NCBI GenBank assembly: GCA_964644675.1
Contig: CAZXWK010000016.1
Location: forward strand, 1-43,573
DNA from: CAZXWK01 sp964644675
GTDB taxonomy: Bacteria; Actinomycetota; Coriobacteriia; Anaerosomatales; JAAXUF01
DNA length: 43,573 nt
Direction: 5' to 3'
A program made the translations under genes and the position numbers. The notes beneath the pieces are model-generated. The model saw only the letters and a list, made by a program, of their open reading frames with translations, was not told the origin of the DNA and did no database searches. Below are positions 8,499 to 16,800 of this stretch, in pieces (position 1 is the first letter of the stretch; each line of letters begins with the position of its first letter).

Positions 8499-9809
8499 CT
8501 ATCGGGCCTCGGAGCTTCGCGGCACGACCAGGTCGCGGGCCTGGTGTCGGTGCGTAGCGGCCGCACTCGGCGGGCGCGCGGTCGAGGCGAGCACCGCTGC
8601 CCCGAACGCGAGGGCGGCACAGAGCGCGAGGCCGGACGGGATCGCCTGAGAGGCGGCCGCTGTCGCCCGGCCGACGAGCACGGCCGCGAAGTACCAGCCC
8701 CCGACGCCACCCACTCCCCACGCCGTGAAGAGGAGCCCGTAGTTCGCGCCGGCATCGCGCGTGCCGTAGTAGTCGTAGACGATCACGGGGAAGAGCGCGA
8801 GCGTCGAGCCGTAGGTCAGTCCGGCGGCGAGCGAGACCGCCGCGAGCGCCGGCGTGCCTGTCACAAAGGGCAGCGCGGCGAGCGAGACGCCGAGCGCGCC
8901 GAGACTCCCCACCACGGTGACGCGCCGACCGAAGCGGTCCGAGAGCAGGCCGGCGATGGGGCGTCCCAAGCCGTTACCGAGGGCCAGCGCCACGAGGAAG
9001 CCCGCCGTCCCGGGGAGGGCGATCGCCTGGGGGACGAGGGCCGCCGACTCGCTCAGCACGCCCATCACGGCGAGGCCGCAGAACGCTGCGAGAGCGAACG
9101 CGCCCCACAGGGAGTAGAACGCCGCCGTCGAGAGCATCTGCCGAGGAGACCGCTCGCCCAGGCCCGGTGGCTCGGCGTACGCGTGCGGCGGCACGAAGCC
9201 GGGCAGCGGGTCGGACAGCAGCTGCGCGAGCACGACGATCGCGCCCAGCGCCACGATCCCGAGGTAGAGCAGGCTGCGATCGACGCCGTAGTGCGCGATG
9301 AGCTCGTAGGACGCGGGGGCGGTCAGGATCGGCGACAGCCCGAAGCCGCACACGACCAGACCTGCGATGGCCCCGCGACGGCGCGGTGCGAACCACTTGA
9401 CGGCAGCGGGCGTGGTCGAGGCGTAGGCGAGACCGATGCCGGCCCCCGTCATGAGACCGAAGCCGAGCACCATGTGCGTCGGGAACGACGCCGGCGACGC
9501 GAGCCTGACGGGAGAGAGGCTCGCGACGACCAGGCCGAGCCCGGCGAGGACGCCGCCGGCGGTCGCCGTCCAGCGGGGTCCGATGCGGTCCTGCAGACGC
9601 CCGCCGGCGATCATGGACAGCGCGAACGCGGCGACCGCGAACGCGAACGGAAGGCCCGCCTGAGTCACCGTCCAGCCGTGGTCCCCTCCCGCCGCGATCG
9701 GCCTGACCAGCGCGTGAGCGATCACGGGCCACGCGTACAGACCGCCGAGGGTGAGGTTGATCGCGGACCCCGCGGCGGTGACGAGCCATCCTCGGATCGC
9801 GGGGTCCAA
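8499..9809 (-). CDS. MFS transporter, oxalate/formate antiporter-like (OFA) family
   Basis: The product is a polytopic membrane protein of about 436 residues with roughly twelve hydrophobic segments, so a major facilitator transporter. The N-terminal stretch AINLTLGGLYAW and the second-half glycine/arginine loop GRPIAGLLSDRFGRR resemble the OFA family, whose members exchange carboxylates such as oxalate and formate. The substrate cannot be read from the sequence. I choose the TTG at 9809 because AAGGGGG lies ten bases upstream and family proteins start here; the open frame continues to a GTG at 9905, adding an Arg-rich stretch unlike homologues. It sits between ispG and proS, where no transporter is expected. 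The 208 bases separating it from ispG show no convincing promoter. Confidence 0.82.
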   Translation of the reverse strand: MDPAIRGWLVTAAGSAINLTLGGLYAWPVIAHALVRPIAAGGDHGWTVTQAGLPFAFAVAAFALSMIAGGRLQDRIGPRWTATAGGVLAGLGLVVASLSPVRLASPASFPTHMVLGFGLMTGAGIGLAYASTTPAAVKWFAPRRRGAIAGLVVCGFGLSPILTAPASYELIAHYGVDRSLLYLGIVALGAIVVLAQLLSDPLPGFVPPHAYAEPPGLGERSPRQMLSTAAFYSLWGAFALAAFCGLAVMGVLSESAALVPQAIALPGTAGFLVALALGNGLGRPIAGLLSDRFGRRVTVVGSLGALGVSLAALPFVTGTPALAAVSLAAGLTYGSTLALFPVIVYDYYGTRDAGANYGLLFTAWGVGGVGGWYFAAVLVGRATAAASQAIPSGLALCAALAFGAAVLASTARPPSAAATHRHQARDLVVPRSSEAR

Positions 9810-10017
9810 GATCGCAACACCCCCTTGCGTGCGGTCGCGGCTGCCGGTCGAGTCAAGTGTGGGCGCGGCTCTCACGCGGCGCGACGACGCGCCCGCAGAC
9901 GGCACGTGGCGGCGGGAAGCGGCGCGTGAGCAGCGGTGAGCGGTCGTCGGTCGCGTGCTGCGGACCCGACGGGGCCCGTTCGCGGCCGAGCGGTCGGCGC
10001 GCGTGCAGGGGTTCGCG

Positions 10018-11079
10018 CTACGCGCGCTCTCGCTCGATCCGCTCGATCTCGGCGAAGAGCGCGTCGACGATCTGCTCCTCCGCGACTTTGCGCACCGTCT
10101 CGCCGTGGCTGAAGATGAGGCCGACTCCCTGGCCCGCCGCGACTCCGATGTCGGCCTCGCGCGCCTCGCCAGGACCGTTCACGACGCACCCCATGACCGC
10201 GACCTTGAGTGGCGTCCGCCGCATCGCAAGACGAGCGGCGACCTCCTCGGCGATGGGGATGAGGTCGATCTGGCAGCGCCCGCACGTGGGGCAGCTCACG
10301 AGCTCGGGGCCCAGCCGGCGGATGTCGAGCGCCGAGAGGATCTCCCAGCCCACCGCGACCTCCTCGACCGGGTCGGCCGTGAGCGAGACACGGAGGGTGT
10401 CGCCGATTCCCTCGGCGAGGAGGATGCCCAGGCCGACACTCGACTTCACGGTGCCGGCGCGCAGGGTGCCGGCCTCGGTGACGCCGATGTGAAGCGGGTA
10501 CGGGATCTGGGTCGCGAGCAGCCGGTACGCGTCGACGGTGGCCTGCACGCTCGAGGCCTTCGCCGAGACGACGATGTCGGCAAACCCGCGGGACTCGAAG
10601 TGGTGGCAGAAGGCGGCCGCGCTCGCGGCGAGCTTCTCGGCGAGCGGCCAGTCGAGGTCGGCGTACTCCTCGGCAAGCGAGCCCGCGTTGACGCCGATGC
10701 GTATCGGGATGCCCGCCTCGCCCGCCGCGTCGATGACGGCGTCGACGCGCGCCATGTCCCCGATGTTGCCCGGGTTGATGCGCAGCTTGGCGGCGCCGGC
10801 CCTGGCGGCGTCGATCGCGATCGTGTGGTCGAAGTGCACGTCGGCGACGACCGGCAGCGGCGAGCCCGCGACGACATCGGAGAACGCCGGAAGTGCGTCT
10901 CGGCGCGGTATGGCCACGCGCACGATCTCGCAGCCGGCGTCGGCGAGACGGCCGATCTGGGCGAGCGTCGCTCCCACGTCGCGCGTGTCGGTGTTGGTCA
11001 TGGACTGCACCGAGACGGGCGCGCCGCCACCCACCACGACGTCGCCCACGTTCACCGGGCGCGACTCTCGGCGATCCAC
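10018..11079 (-). CDS. ispG: 4-hydroxy-3-methylbut-2-enyl diphosphate synthase (flavodoxin/ferredoxin), IspG
   Basis: IspG carries out the penultimate step of the MEP isoprenoid pathway, reducing MEcPP to HMBPP with a [4Fe-4S] cluster. The 353-residue product has the TIM-barrel opening with APVSVQSMTNTDT and RVAIP. In the C-terminal domain the cluster ligands are visible as SCPTCGRC (C263, C266) and GCVVNGPGEA (C298, with the following Glu). The GTG at 11079 is preferred because GGAGG stands five bases before it; a GTG at 11085 overlaps that ribosome-binding site. The gene follows rseP by 24 bases. Together with dxr nearby it shows that the MEP pathway is used. Confidence 0.96.
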   Translation of the reverse strand: MDRRESRPVNVGDVVVGGGAPVSVQSMTNTDTRDVGATLAQIGRLADAGCEIVRVAIPRRDALPAFSDVVAGSPLPVVADVHFDHTIAIDAARAGAAKLRINPGNIGDMARVDAVIDAAGEAGIPIRIGVNAGSLAEEYADLDWPLAEKLAASAAAFCHHFESRGFADIVVSAKASSVQATVDAYRLLATQIPYPLHIGVTEAGTLRAGTVKSSVGLGILLAEGIGDTLRVSLTADPVEEVAVGWEILSALDIRRLGPELVSCPTCGRCQIDLIPIAEEVAARLAMRRTPLKVAVMGCVVNGPGEAREADIGVAAGQGVGLIFSHGETVRKVAEEQIVDALFAEIERIERERA

Positions 11080-11103
11080 TGACACCTCCGCTGACCTGCG
11101 GCG

Positions 11104-12366
11104 CTATCCGCCGTTGACGACGTACTTCAGGACGTCAGCGTACATGAGGTAGCCGATGAAGGCGAAGAGCAGGAGCGTGCCTGCGGCCGAGAGCCCCAGC
11201 GAGAAGTTGCGCGACAGCGGACGGCCCACGATGCGCTGCACGAGCTCGATCGCGACCTTGCCTCCGTCGAGCGGTGGGATCGGCAGGATGTTCACGAGAC
11301 CGAGCGATAGCGACAGTACCGCGACGATGAACGCGTAGTTGAGCGCGCCGAGCTTGACCTGCTCGGAGACGATGACCGAGACGCCGATGATGCTCGACGA
11401 CTGCGAGACGCTCTCCTTGAACGAGGACGGATTGAAGAATCCCATGATCGCCTTGAAGACCATGCCGATGTAGCCGAGCGACGTCGTGGTGGCCTCGACC
11501 AGTCCCATGCGCCGCTGCTCGGCGGCGGGGCGGATGCCCAGCTGCGCCGTGCCGCCTCCCCCGTCCTTGAGCGTGACGCGGACGGTCTTCTCGGCGCCAT
11601 CGCGGACGACGACGACCGCGATGGTCTCGCCCGGCTTGTGCGTCTGCACCGCCGCGACGAGAGCGTCCCAGTCCTTGACCGGGGTCCCGCCGATGCTCTT
11701 CACGACGTCGCCGGCCTTCAGGCCCGCCACCGCCGCGCCGCTTCCCGGCAGCGTCGAGTCGATCTTGAGCGAGCTGACCCACACGCCCACCAGCGTGAAG
11801 AGCAGCACGAACACGAGCACCGCCGCGACGAGGTTGACCGCCACCCCCGCCGAGAGGACCACGATGCGCTTCCACGTGGGAAGGCCGCGGTAGGTCTGCG
11901 TCCGCGCCTCGTCGAGCAGCGCGACCGGGTCGGCTGCCGACGCCGGCGGGTAGTGCGACTGGTAGAGGTTCTCTTCGCCGTCGACCTCGGAGATGGCGTT
12001 CCAGTCGGCGAGGATCACCAGGACCGCCGCGGCACGGTCCAGCTCCACGTCGAGCTCGCGTGCGACGTCGGACACCCAGGCGCGGTGCTCGCGCGTGACG
12101 ATCGCGAGCGCGGGGCCGAGCAGCTCGTCCTCGGGACCGGGCTCCATGCCTGCGATGCGGACGTAGCCGCCCAGCGGGATCGCGGTGATGCCGTAGTCGG
12201 TCTTCTTGCCGCGGAAGCGCAGCGCGGGACCGGGCAGTCCGACCATGAACTCGTGGACGTGCACGCCGAAAGCGCGAGCGGTCGCGAAGTGCCCGCCCTC
12301 GTGCAGTACCACGAGGATCGAGAACGTGATGACCCCCCAGAAGATGGCGGAGAGCGCCGTGATCAT
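11104..12366 (-). CDS. rseP: RIP/site-2 metalloprotease RseP (M50B)
   Basis: RseP family proteases cut membrane-embedded substrates such as anti-sigma factors and remnant signal peptides. The 420-residue product has the zinc motif HEGGH (22-26) in the first membrane segment, a membrane segment near 165-195, a PDZ domain (about 205-285), and the C-terminal motif NILPIPPLDGG (359-369) in a membrane segment. Residues 82-160 form an insertion between GMEPG and the TWKR segment where many homologues have a short loop. The ATG at 12366 has GGAAAGG six bases upstream. The open frame runs further upstream to 12531 without a ribosome-binding site. The usual dxr-rseP order is kept. Confidence 0.94.
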   Translation of the reverse strand: MITALSAIFWGVITFSILVVLHEGGHFATARAFGVHVHEFMVGLPGPALRFRGKKTDYGITAIPLGGYVRIAGMEPGPEDELLGPALAIVTREHRAWVSDVARELDVELDRAAAVLVILADWNAISEVDGEENLYQSHYPPASAADPVALLDEARTQTYRGLPTWKRIVVLSAGVAVNLVAAVLVFVLLFTLVGVWVSSLKIDSTLPGSGAAVAGLKAGDVVKSIGGTPVKDWDALVAAVQTHKPGETIAVVVVRDGAEKTVRVTLKDGGGGTAQLGIRPAAEQRRMGLVEATTTSLGYIGMVFKAIMGFFNPSSFKESVSQSSSIIGVSVIVSEQVKLGALNYAFIVAVLSLSLGLVNILPIPPLDGGKVAIELVQRIVGRPLSRNFSLGLSAAGTLLLFAFIGYLMYADVLKYVVNGG

Positions 12367-12547
12367 GCGTCGCCTTTCCGTCGGTAGCGGTTCGACCGCC
12401 CGCGTGTTCGCGGGAGCGCACGTGAGCGGCGCTGACGCAGGTGCAAAGGCCGCGCCAGCCGCCCGGATTCCATAGGTTCCACATTCCCCCCGCGGGCATC
12501 CCGCACCCAGGCCGCGCACCTGCGGGCGCACGCACCAACCGCTGAGG

Positions 12548-12566
12548 CCGCTCCCGCCGCGAGCGG
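12548..12566 (-). other. Small hairpin after dxr
   Basis: CCGCTC pairs with GAGCGG across a seven-base loop, a few bases after the dxr stop. There is no T tract. The remaining 180 or so bases up to rseP show no convincing promoter. It could be a weak terminator or processing site, or chance in GC-rich DNA. Confidence 0.3.
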
Positions 12567-12573
12567 TCGCGCC

Positions 12574-13728
12574 CTACCCCGCCGCGAGCGCCTCTGCGGC
12601 AGCCCGGCGCGCCCACGCGTCGACCGCCTCGACCTGCTCGATGCTCGCGAGGTGCTCGGGGTGCGTCTGCTCGAGCACCGCCTGAACCGTGCGCTCGATG
12701 TCGAGGAAGCCGCACTCGCCCGCCAAGAACGCGGCGACCGCGACCTCGTTGGCGGCGTTGAGCGCGGCGGGCGCCGTGCCCCCGACGCGACCGGCCTCCA
12801 GCGCGAGGCGCAGGCAGCCGAACGTCTCGAGGTCGGGGTCGAGGAAGTCGAGCCGTCCGATCGTGGTGAAGTCCACGGGCGGCAGCGGCGCGGTCCACCG
12901 TCGCGGGTGGCTGAAGGCGTACTGGATGGGGATCCGCATGTCGGTCGCGCCCAGGTGCGCTTTCACGCTGCCGTCGGCGAACTCGACCATCGAATGCACG
13001 CACGACTGCGGGTGTACGACCACGCGCACGTCGTCGATCGCGACGCCGAACAGGTGGTGCGCCTCGATGACCTCGAGCCCCTTGTTCATCAGCGTCGCCG
13101 AGTCGATCGTGATCTTGGGCCCCATCGTCCACGTGGGGTGCGCGAGCGCGTCGGCGGCGGTCATGTTCGACAGCTCGTCGCGCGTCCTGCCTCGGAAGGG
13201 GCCGCCGGACGCCGTGAGCCAGATGCGCGTGGCATCGTCGGCGTCTTCGCCCAGGTAGCACTGGAAGATCGCCGAGTGCTCCGAGTCCACCGGGAGCAGC
13301 TTGCCGGGCCTGGCGAGTGCCATCACCAGCTCCCCGCCCACCACGAGCGACTCCTTGTTGGCGAGCGCGAGCGTCTTGCCCGCCGAGAGCGCGGCGACCG
13401 TCGCACGCAGCCCGGCCGCGCCCACAAGGGCGTTGAGCACCACGTCGGCGTCGGGGTGGACCGCCAGCGCCGCGACCTCCTCGGCGCCGTCAGCGACGCT
13501 CGCGGCGCTGCCGACGATCTCGCGCACCTTCGCGGCGGCGATCGAGTCTGCGACCGCGATGTCGCGCACGCTGAACGCGCGAGCCTGCTCGGCGACGAGC
13601 TCCGCCGAGCGGTTCGCCGCCAGGGCGACGATCTCGATGCGGTCGGGATGGGCGGCCGCGACCTCGAGGGCCTGTCGGCCGATCGAGCCGGTCGAGCCCA
13701 GGATCGCGACGCGAAGGCGCTCGCTCAC
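12574..13728 (-). CDS. dxr: 1-deoxy-D-xylulose 5-phosphate reductoisomerase
   Basis: Dxr makes MEP from DXP using NADPH, the first committed step of the MEP pathway. The 384-residue product begins with the NADPH-binding motif AILGSTGSIGRQ. It then has ANKESLVVGGE and the metal/substrate region LPVDSEHSAIFQC, the flexible-loop segment HPTWTMGPKITIDSATLMNKG and the conserved HPQS. Length and motif order are normal. The start is a GTG at 13728 overlapping the cdsA stop (GTGA), with GGGGAGG six bases upstream. The uppS-cdsA-dxr-rseP-ispG run is an envelope and isoprenoid cluster. Confidence 0.97.
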   Translation of the reverse strand: MSERLRVAILGSTGSIGRQALEVAAAHPDRIEIVALAANRSAELVAEQARAFSVRDIAVADSIAAAKVREIVGSAASVADGAEEVAALAVHPDADVVLNALVGAAGLRATVAALSAGKTLALANKESLVVGGELVMALARPGKLLPVDSEHSAIFQCYLGEDADDATRIWLTASGGPFRGRTRDELSNMTAADALAHPTWTMGPKITIDSATLMNKGLEVIEAHHLFGVAIDDVRVVVHPQSCVHSMVEFADGSVKAHLGATDMRIPIQYAFSHPRRWTAPLPPVDFTTIGRLDFLDPDLETFGCLRLALEAGRVGGTAPAALNAANEVAVAAFLAGECGFLDIERTVQAVLEQTHPEHLASIEQVEAVDAWARRAAAEALAAG

Positions 13729-14594
13729 CGGACGCCTCCCCACCACAGCACCCAGTACGCGACGAGGCACACGAGGATCAGTGAGTCGAGACGGTCGAGG
13801 AATCCGCCGTGTCCGGGGAGCACGTTGCCGGAGTCCTTGACGCCGGCCTCGCGCTTCATCCGCGACTCGAACAGGTCGCCGATGATGACGGTGCAGCCGA
13901 CCGCGAGCCCGACCGCCACCGCCTGCGCGACGCCGATGCCGATCGACGGCAGGACGAAGGGTACGGCGACCCAGACCACGACGCTGCCCAGCACGCCGGC
14001 GTAGAAGCCTTCCCACGACTTCTTGGGGCTGATGCGCGGCACCATCTTGTGGCGGCCGATCGTCGAGCCCACCAGGTACGCGAGCGAGTCGTTCGCCCAC
14101 ACGCTGAGGAGCAGTGCGACAGCAAGTTGGGTCCCGTGCAGGAACGTGCGCTCGATCAGCACGAGGTAGGCGAGCAGGAACCCGGTGTAGACCGCGCCGA
14201 AGACGGTGGTGGCGGTGTCGGTGGTTCGCACACGCACCCACCACACGTGCCAGATGAGCGAGGCGGCGATCAGCGCGGTGACGACGGCCGTCAGGCCGGC
14301 CATCCCCCACACCGCGGCGAAGAACGGCATCAGGCCCGCGGCGATGACCCCGACCGTCTCGTTGGGCAGGCGGGATTCTCGGCGTTGCATGGCGTAGAAC
14401 TCGCTTGCCGCGACCGCGGCGAGCACCCCGATGATCGCGCCCAGCACGTAGATGTTGTAGCCGCCCAGAGGCCCGTAGCCCCCGAACCAGATCGCGCCGA
14501 GCATCACGACCGCGTACCCCGCGCCGGTCATCACCCGGGTGAGCAGTCCCGCCGGCTTGATGCCGGCCGGCTCTTCGACACGCACGTTGGGCAT
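13725..14594 (-). CDS. cdsA: Phosphatidate cytidylyltransferase
   Basis: CdsA makes CDP-diacylglycerol from phosphatidate and CTP in the membrane, the branch point to all phospholipids. The 289-residue product has around eight hydrophobic segments and ends with the family signature: ESRMKREAGVKDSGN followed by LPGHGGFLDRLDS. Before it, GRHKMVPRISPKKSWEG is also conserved. The ATG at 14594 shares its A with the uppS stop (TGATG), with a G-rich stretch upstream. The stop overlaps the dxr GTG, so uppS, cdsA and dxr are likely translationally coupled. Confidence 0.95.
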   Translation of the reverse strand: MPNVRVEEPAGIKPAGLLTRVMTGAGYAVVMLGAIWFGGYGPLGGYNIYVLGAIIGVLAAVAASEFYAMQRRESRLPNETVGVIAAGLMPFFAAVWGMAGLTAVVTALIAASLIWHVWWVRVRTTDTATTVFGAVYTGFLLAYLVLIERTFLHGTQLAVALLLSVWANDSLAYLVGSTIGRHKMVPRISPKKSWEGFYAGVLGSVVVWVAVPFVLPSIGIGVAQAVAVGLAVGCTVIIGDLFESRMKREAGVKDSGNVLPGHGGFLDRLDSLILVCLVAYWVLWWGGVR

Positions 14595-15370
14595 CAGCTG
14601 CCCCCGAACCGGCGGTCGCGCTTCTGGTAGTCCACGACGGCGCGCAGCAGGTCGGTGCGCCCGAAGTCGGGCCACAGCGTCGCCGTGACCCACAGTTCGC
14701 TGTAGGCGATCTGCCAGAGCAGGAAGTTGGAGACCCGCATCTCACCGCTCGTGCGTACGAGCAGGTCCGGGTCGGGGATTCCCGCCGTGTACAGGTTCGC
14801 CGAGACGGTCTCCTCGGTGATCTCAGACGGCTTGAGCTCGCCCGCGGCGACCATCTCGGCGATGGCGCGGGCGGCCTCGGTGAGCTCGATGCGGCCCCCA
14901 TAGTTGAGGGCGACGACCAGCGTCAGGCCCTCGTTGGCCGCGGTGGCGGCTTCGACGCGCTCGAACGCCTCTCGCGTGGCCGGAGGCAGCTGCGACATGC
15001 GGCCGATGACGCGCACCCGTACGTGCATCTTCTGGAGGTTGACGAGTTCGCGCTCGAGGACCTCGACGAAGAGCCTCATCAGCCCGCTGACCTCGTCGTC
15101 GGGCCGCGTCCAGTTCTCCGAGGAGAAGGAGTACAGCGTCAGGTAGCGGATGCCCAGCTCAATGGAGGCGGCGATCGCCTCGCGGACGGACTTCGCGCCC
15201 GCCGAGTGCCCCGCGAGCCGCGGCAGCCCGCGCTTCGCCGCCCAGCGCCCGTTGCCGTCCATGATGACGGCGACGTGGGTCGGAGCCCGTGACGGGTCGA
15301 AGTCGGCCAGGAGGTGCTCGGCCTTCTTGTTCTTGAAGAAGCTGTGACGAGAAGCGTCGTCAGGGGTCAC
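14594..15370 (-). CDS. uppS: Isoprenyl transferase (undecaprenyl diphosphate synthase)
   Basis: UppS elongates FPP with IPP units in the cis configuration to give the C55 carrier for peptidoglycan and wall polymers. The 258-residue product has the substrate motif VIMDGNGRWA with the catalytic Asp, then RLAGHSAG, SFSSENWTRP, and the C-terminal PDLLVRTSGEMRVSNFLLWQ. The GTG at 15370 is chosen because GGAGG lies six bases upstream and homologues start nearby; the frame stays open to 15478 only by reading the frr region out of frame. The start lies two bases after the frr stop, and the stop touches cdsA. Confidence 0.96.
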   Translation of the reverse strand: MTPDDASRHSFFKNKKAEHLLADFDPSRAPTHVAVIMDGNGRWAAKRGLPRLAGHSAGAKSVREAIAASIELGIRYLTLYSFSSENWTRPDDEVSGLMRLFVEVLERELVNLQKMHVRVRVIGRMSQLPPATREAFERVEAATAANEGLTLVVALNYGGRIELTEAARAIAEMVAAGELKPSEITEETVSANLYTAGIPDPDLLVRTSGEMRVSNFLLWQIAYSELWVTATLWPDFGRTDLLRAVVDYQKRDRRFGGS

Positions 15371-15371
15371 G

Positions 15372-15932
15372 CTAGACCTCCATGATCTCCGCTTCTTTGC
15401 GCTTGACCGCCTCGTCGATCTCGGCGACGTGACCGTCGGTGATCTTCTGGATCTCGGCCTCGGCGCGACGGAGGTCATCCTCGGAGATCTCCGCGTCCTT
15501 CTGAGATCGCTCGAGCTTGCCGTTGGCGTCGCGGCGGATGTTGCGCACCGCGACGCGGGCCTCCTCGGCGTAGTGCTTGCACTGCTTGACGAGGTCCTTG
15601 CGACGCTCCTCGGTCAGCGGCGGGAACGGAAGGCGGATGATCGAGCCGTCGTTGCTCGGCGTGATGCCCAGGTCGGAGGCCTGGATGGCATGCTCGATCG
15701 CCTTGAGCGCCGTCTTGTCCCACGGCTCGATGACCAAGAGCTGGGGCTCGGGCGTCTTGATGCCGGCGATCTGGGTGATCGGGGTCGGCGTCCCGTAGTA
15801 GTCGATCTTGATGTCCTCGAGGACCGCACCGCTCGCGCGACCCGTGCGGACGGTCGAGAACTCGTGCGCCAGCGCCTTGACCGTCTTGTCCATGTGGTCG
15901 CGGGCTTCGGCAAGGATGGTGGCCGTCGTCAT
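15372..15932 (-). CDS. frr: Ribosome recycling factor
   Basis: RRF splits post-termination ribosomes together with EF-G. The 186-residue product matches the family length and shows FSTVRTGRASGAVLE, DYYGTPTPITQIA, EPWDKTALKAIEHAI and the C-terminal helix HVAEIDEAVKRKEAEIMEV. The ATG at 15932 overlaps the pyrH stop (ATGA), with GGGGAG seven bases upstream. The pyrH-frr-uppS-cdsA order is widely conserved. Longer frames starting upstream at 16187 are only the pyrH region read out of frame. Confidence 0.97.
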   Translation of the reverse strand: MTTATILAEARDHMDKTVKALAHEFSTVRTGRASGAVLEDIKIDYYGTPTPITQIAGIKTPEPQLLVIEPWDKTALKAIEHAIQASDLGITPSNDGSIIRLPFPPLTEERRKDLVKQCKHYAEEARVAVRNIRRDANGKLERSQKDAEISEDDLRRAEAEIQKITDGHVAEIDEAVKRKEAEIMEV

Positions 15933-16657
15933 CGGTCGTCTCCCCTCACGATCGTCCCGACGCGCTCGCCGGAGAGCGCGCGCAGGATGTTGCTGTCGGT
16001 TTCCATGTTGAAGACCAGGATGGGCAGGTCGTTGTCCATGCAGAGCGAGATCGCCGTCGAGTCCATCACCTGCAGGCCGCGGTTGAGCACGTCGATGTAG
16101 GTGAGCTCGTCGAACTTGACCGCGTCGGGATTCTTGACCGGGTCCGAGTCGTAGATCCCGTCGACCTTGGTGGCCTTCATGATGCAATCGGCCTCGATCT
16201 CGAGGGCGCGAAGGGCGGCCGTCGTGTCGGTCGTGAAGTACGGGTTGCCGGTGCCGGCCGCGAAGATGACGGTGCGGCCCTTCTCGAGGTGGCGGATCGC
16301 GCGGCGGCGGATGTAGGGCTCGGCGACCGCCTGCATCTCGATGGCGCTCATGACGCGCGTGAAGATCCCGGCGCGCTCCATGGCCTCTTGCAGCGCGAGT
16401 GCGTTCATCACCGTCGCGAGCATGCCGATGTAGTCGCCTTGCGCCCGGTCCATGCCCTTGGCCGAGGCCGCAAGCCCGCGGAAGATGTTCCCGCCGCCGA
16501 CGACGATGGCGATTTCGATCCCGCGCTCGCGCACCTCCTTGAGCTGCCTGGCGAGCGAATCGAGGACCGCGGGGTCGATACCGTAGCCGGCCTCGCCCAT
16601 GAGCGCCTCACCGGAAAGCTTGAGCAGGACGCGGCGGAACCGGTACTCGTCGGACAC
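15929..16657 (-). CDS. pyrH: UMP kinase
   Basis: PyrH phosphorylates UMP to UDP and is regulated by GTP and UTP in many bacteria. The 242-residue product belongs to the amino-acid kinase fold: LLKLSGEALMG at the N terminus, VVGGGNIFRG, DYIGMLATVMNALALQ, and AAGTGNPYFTTDT. The GTG at 16657 is preferred over a GTG two codons upstream because the GAGGGGAG ribosome-binding stretch then has a five-base spacing instead of overlapping the start. The gene opens a new run of genes after the hairpins downstream of tsf. Confidence 0.96.
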   Translation of the reverse strand: MSDEYRFRRVLLKLSGEALMGEAGYGIDPAVLDSLARQLKEVRERGIEIAIVVGGGNIFRGLAASAKGMDRAQGDYIGMLATVMNALALQEAMERAGIFTRVMSAIEMQAVAEPYIRRRAIRHLEKGRTVIFAAGTGNPYFTTDTTAALRALEIEADCIMKATKVDGIYDSDPVKNPDAVKFDELTYIDVLNRGLQVMDSTAISLCMDNDLPILVFNMETDSNILRALSGERVGTIVRGDDR

Positions 16658-16720
16658 AAGCACTCCCCTCGTTTGCGGACTGGCCCGGCGAGATGCCGAG
16701 CCACCAGACAGGATACAGCA

Positions 16721-16752
16721 GACGGGCCGGCACGTGGTCGCGCCGGCCCGTC
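16721..16752 (-). terminator. Strong hairpin after tsf
   Basis: An 11-base perfect inverted repeat, GACGGGCCGGC with GCCGGCCCGTC and a ten-base loop, lies about 50 bases after the tsf stop. It has no clear T tract, so it may act with another factor or as an RNA-stabilising 3' end. A weak -10-like TATCCT (16710-16715) lies on its far side, before pyrH. Confidence 0.55.
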
Positions 16753-16760
16753 CGTTACGC

Positions 16761-16787
16761 CGTCGACACAGCAGGTGCCGGTCGACG
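16761..16787 (-). other. Second hairpin between tsf and pyrH
   Basis: CGTCGAC pairs perfectly with GTCGACG across a 13-base loop, between the tsf stop and the larger hairpin at 16721. The two in tandem make the 3' end of the rpsB-tsf transcript strongly structured. No T tract is present. Confidence 0.4.
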
Positions 16788-16800
16788 CGTGTGCTGCGTG

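Noticed and set aside
6489..9929. Very long open frame on the plus strand opposite proS and the MFS gene
   Set aside because: GC-rich coding DNA leaves the antisense frame open. The translation is Arg/Asp/Gly-rich without domains, and the minus-strand genes are unambiguous.
9810..10017. TTGACT before the MFS gene as a -35 element
   Set aside because: No -10-like hexamer stands 16-18 bases downstream, so it is unsupported.
12574..14901. Apparent 775-residue fusion upstream of dxr
   Set aside because: Only the last 384 residues are Dxr. The upstream part is uppS and cdsA read in the wrong frame, and dxr has its own GTG and ribosome-binding site.
16710..16715. TATCCT as a -10 for pyrH
   Set aside because: The -35 position falls in the hairpin loop and reads ACCACG. 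It is too weak to list as a promoter on its own.
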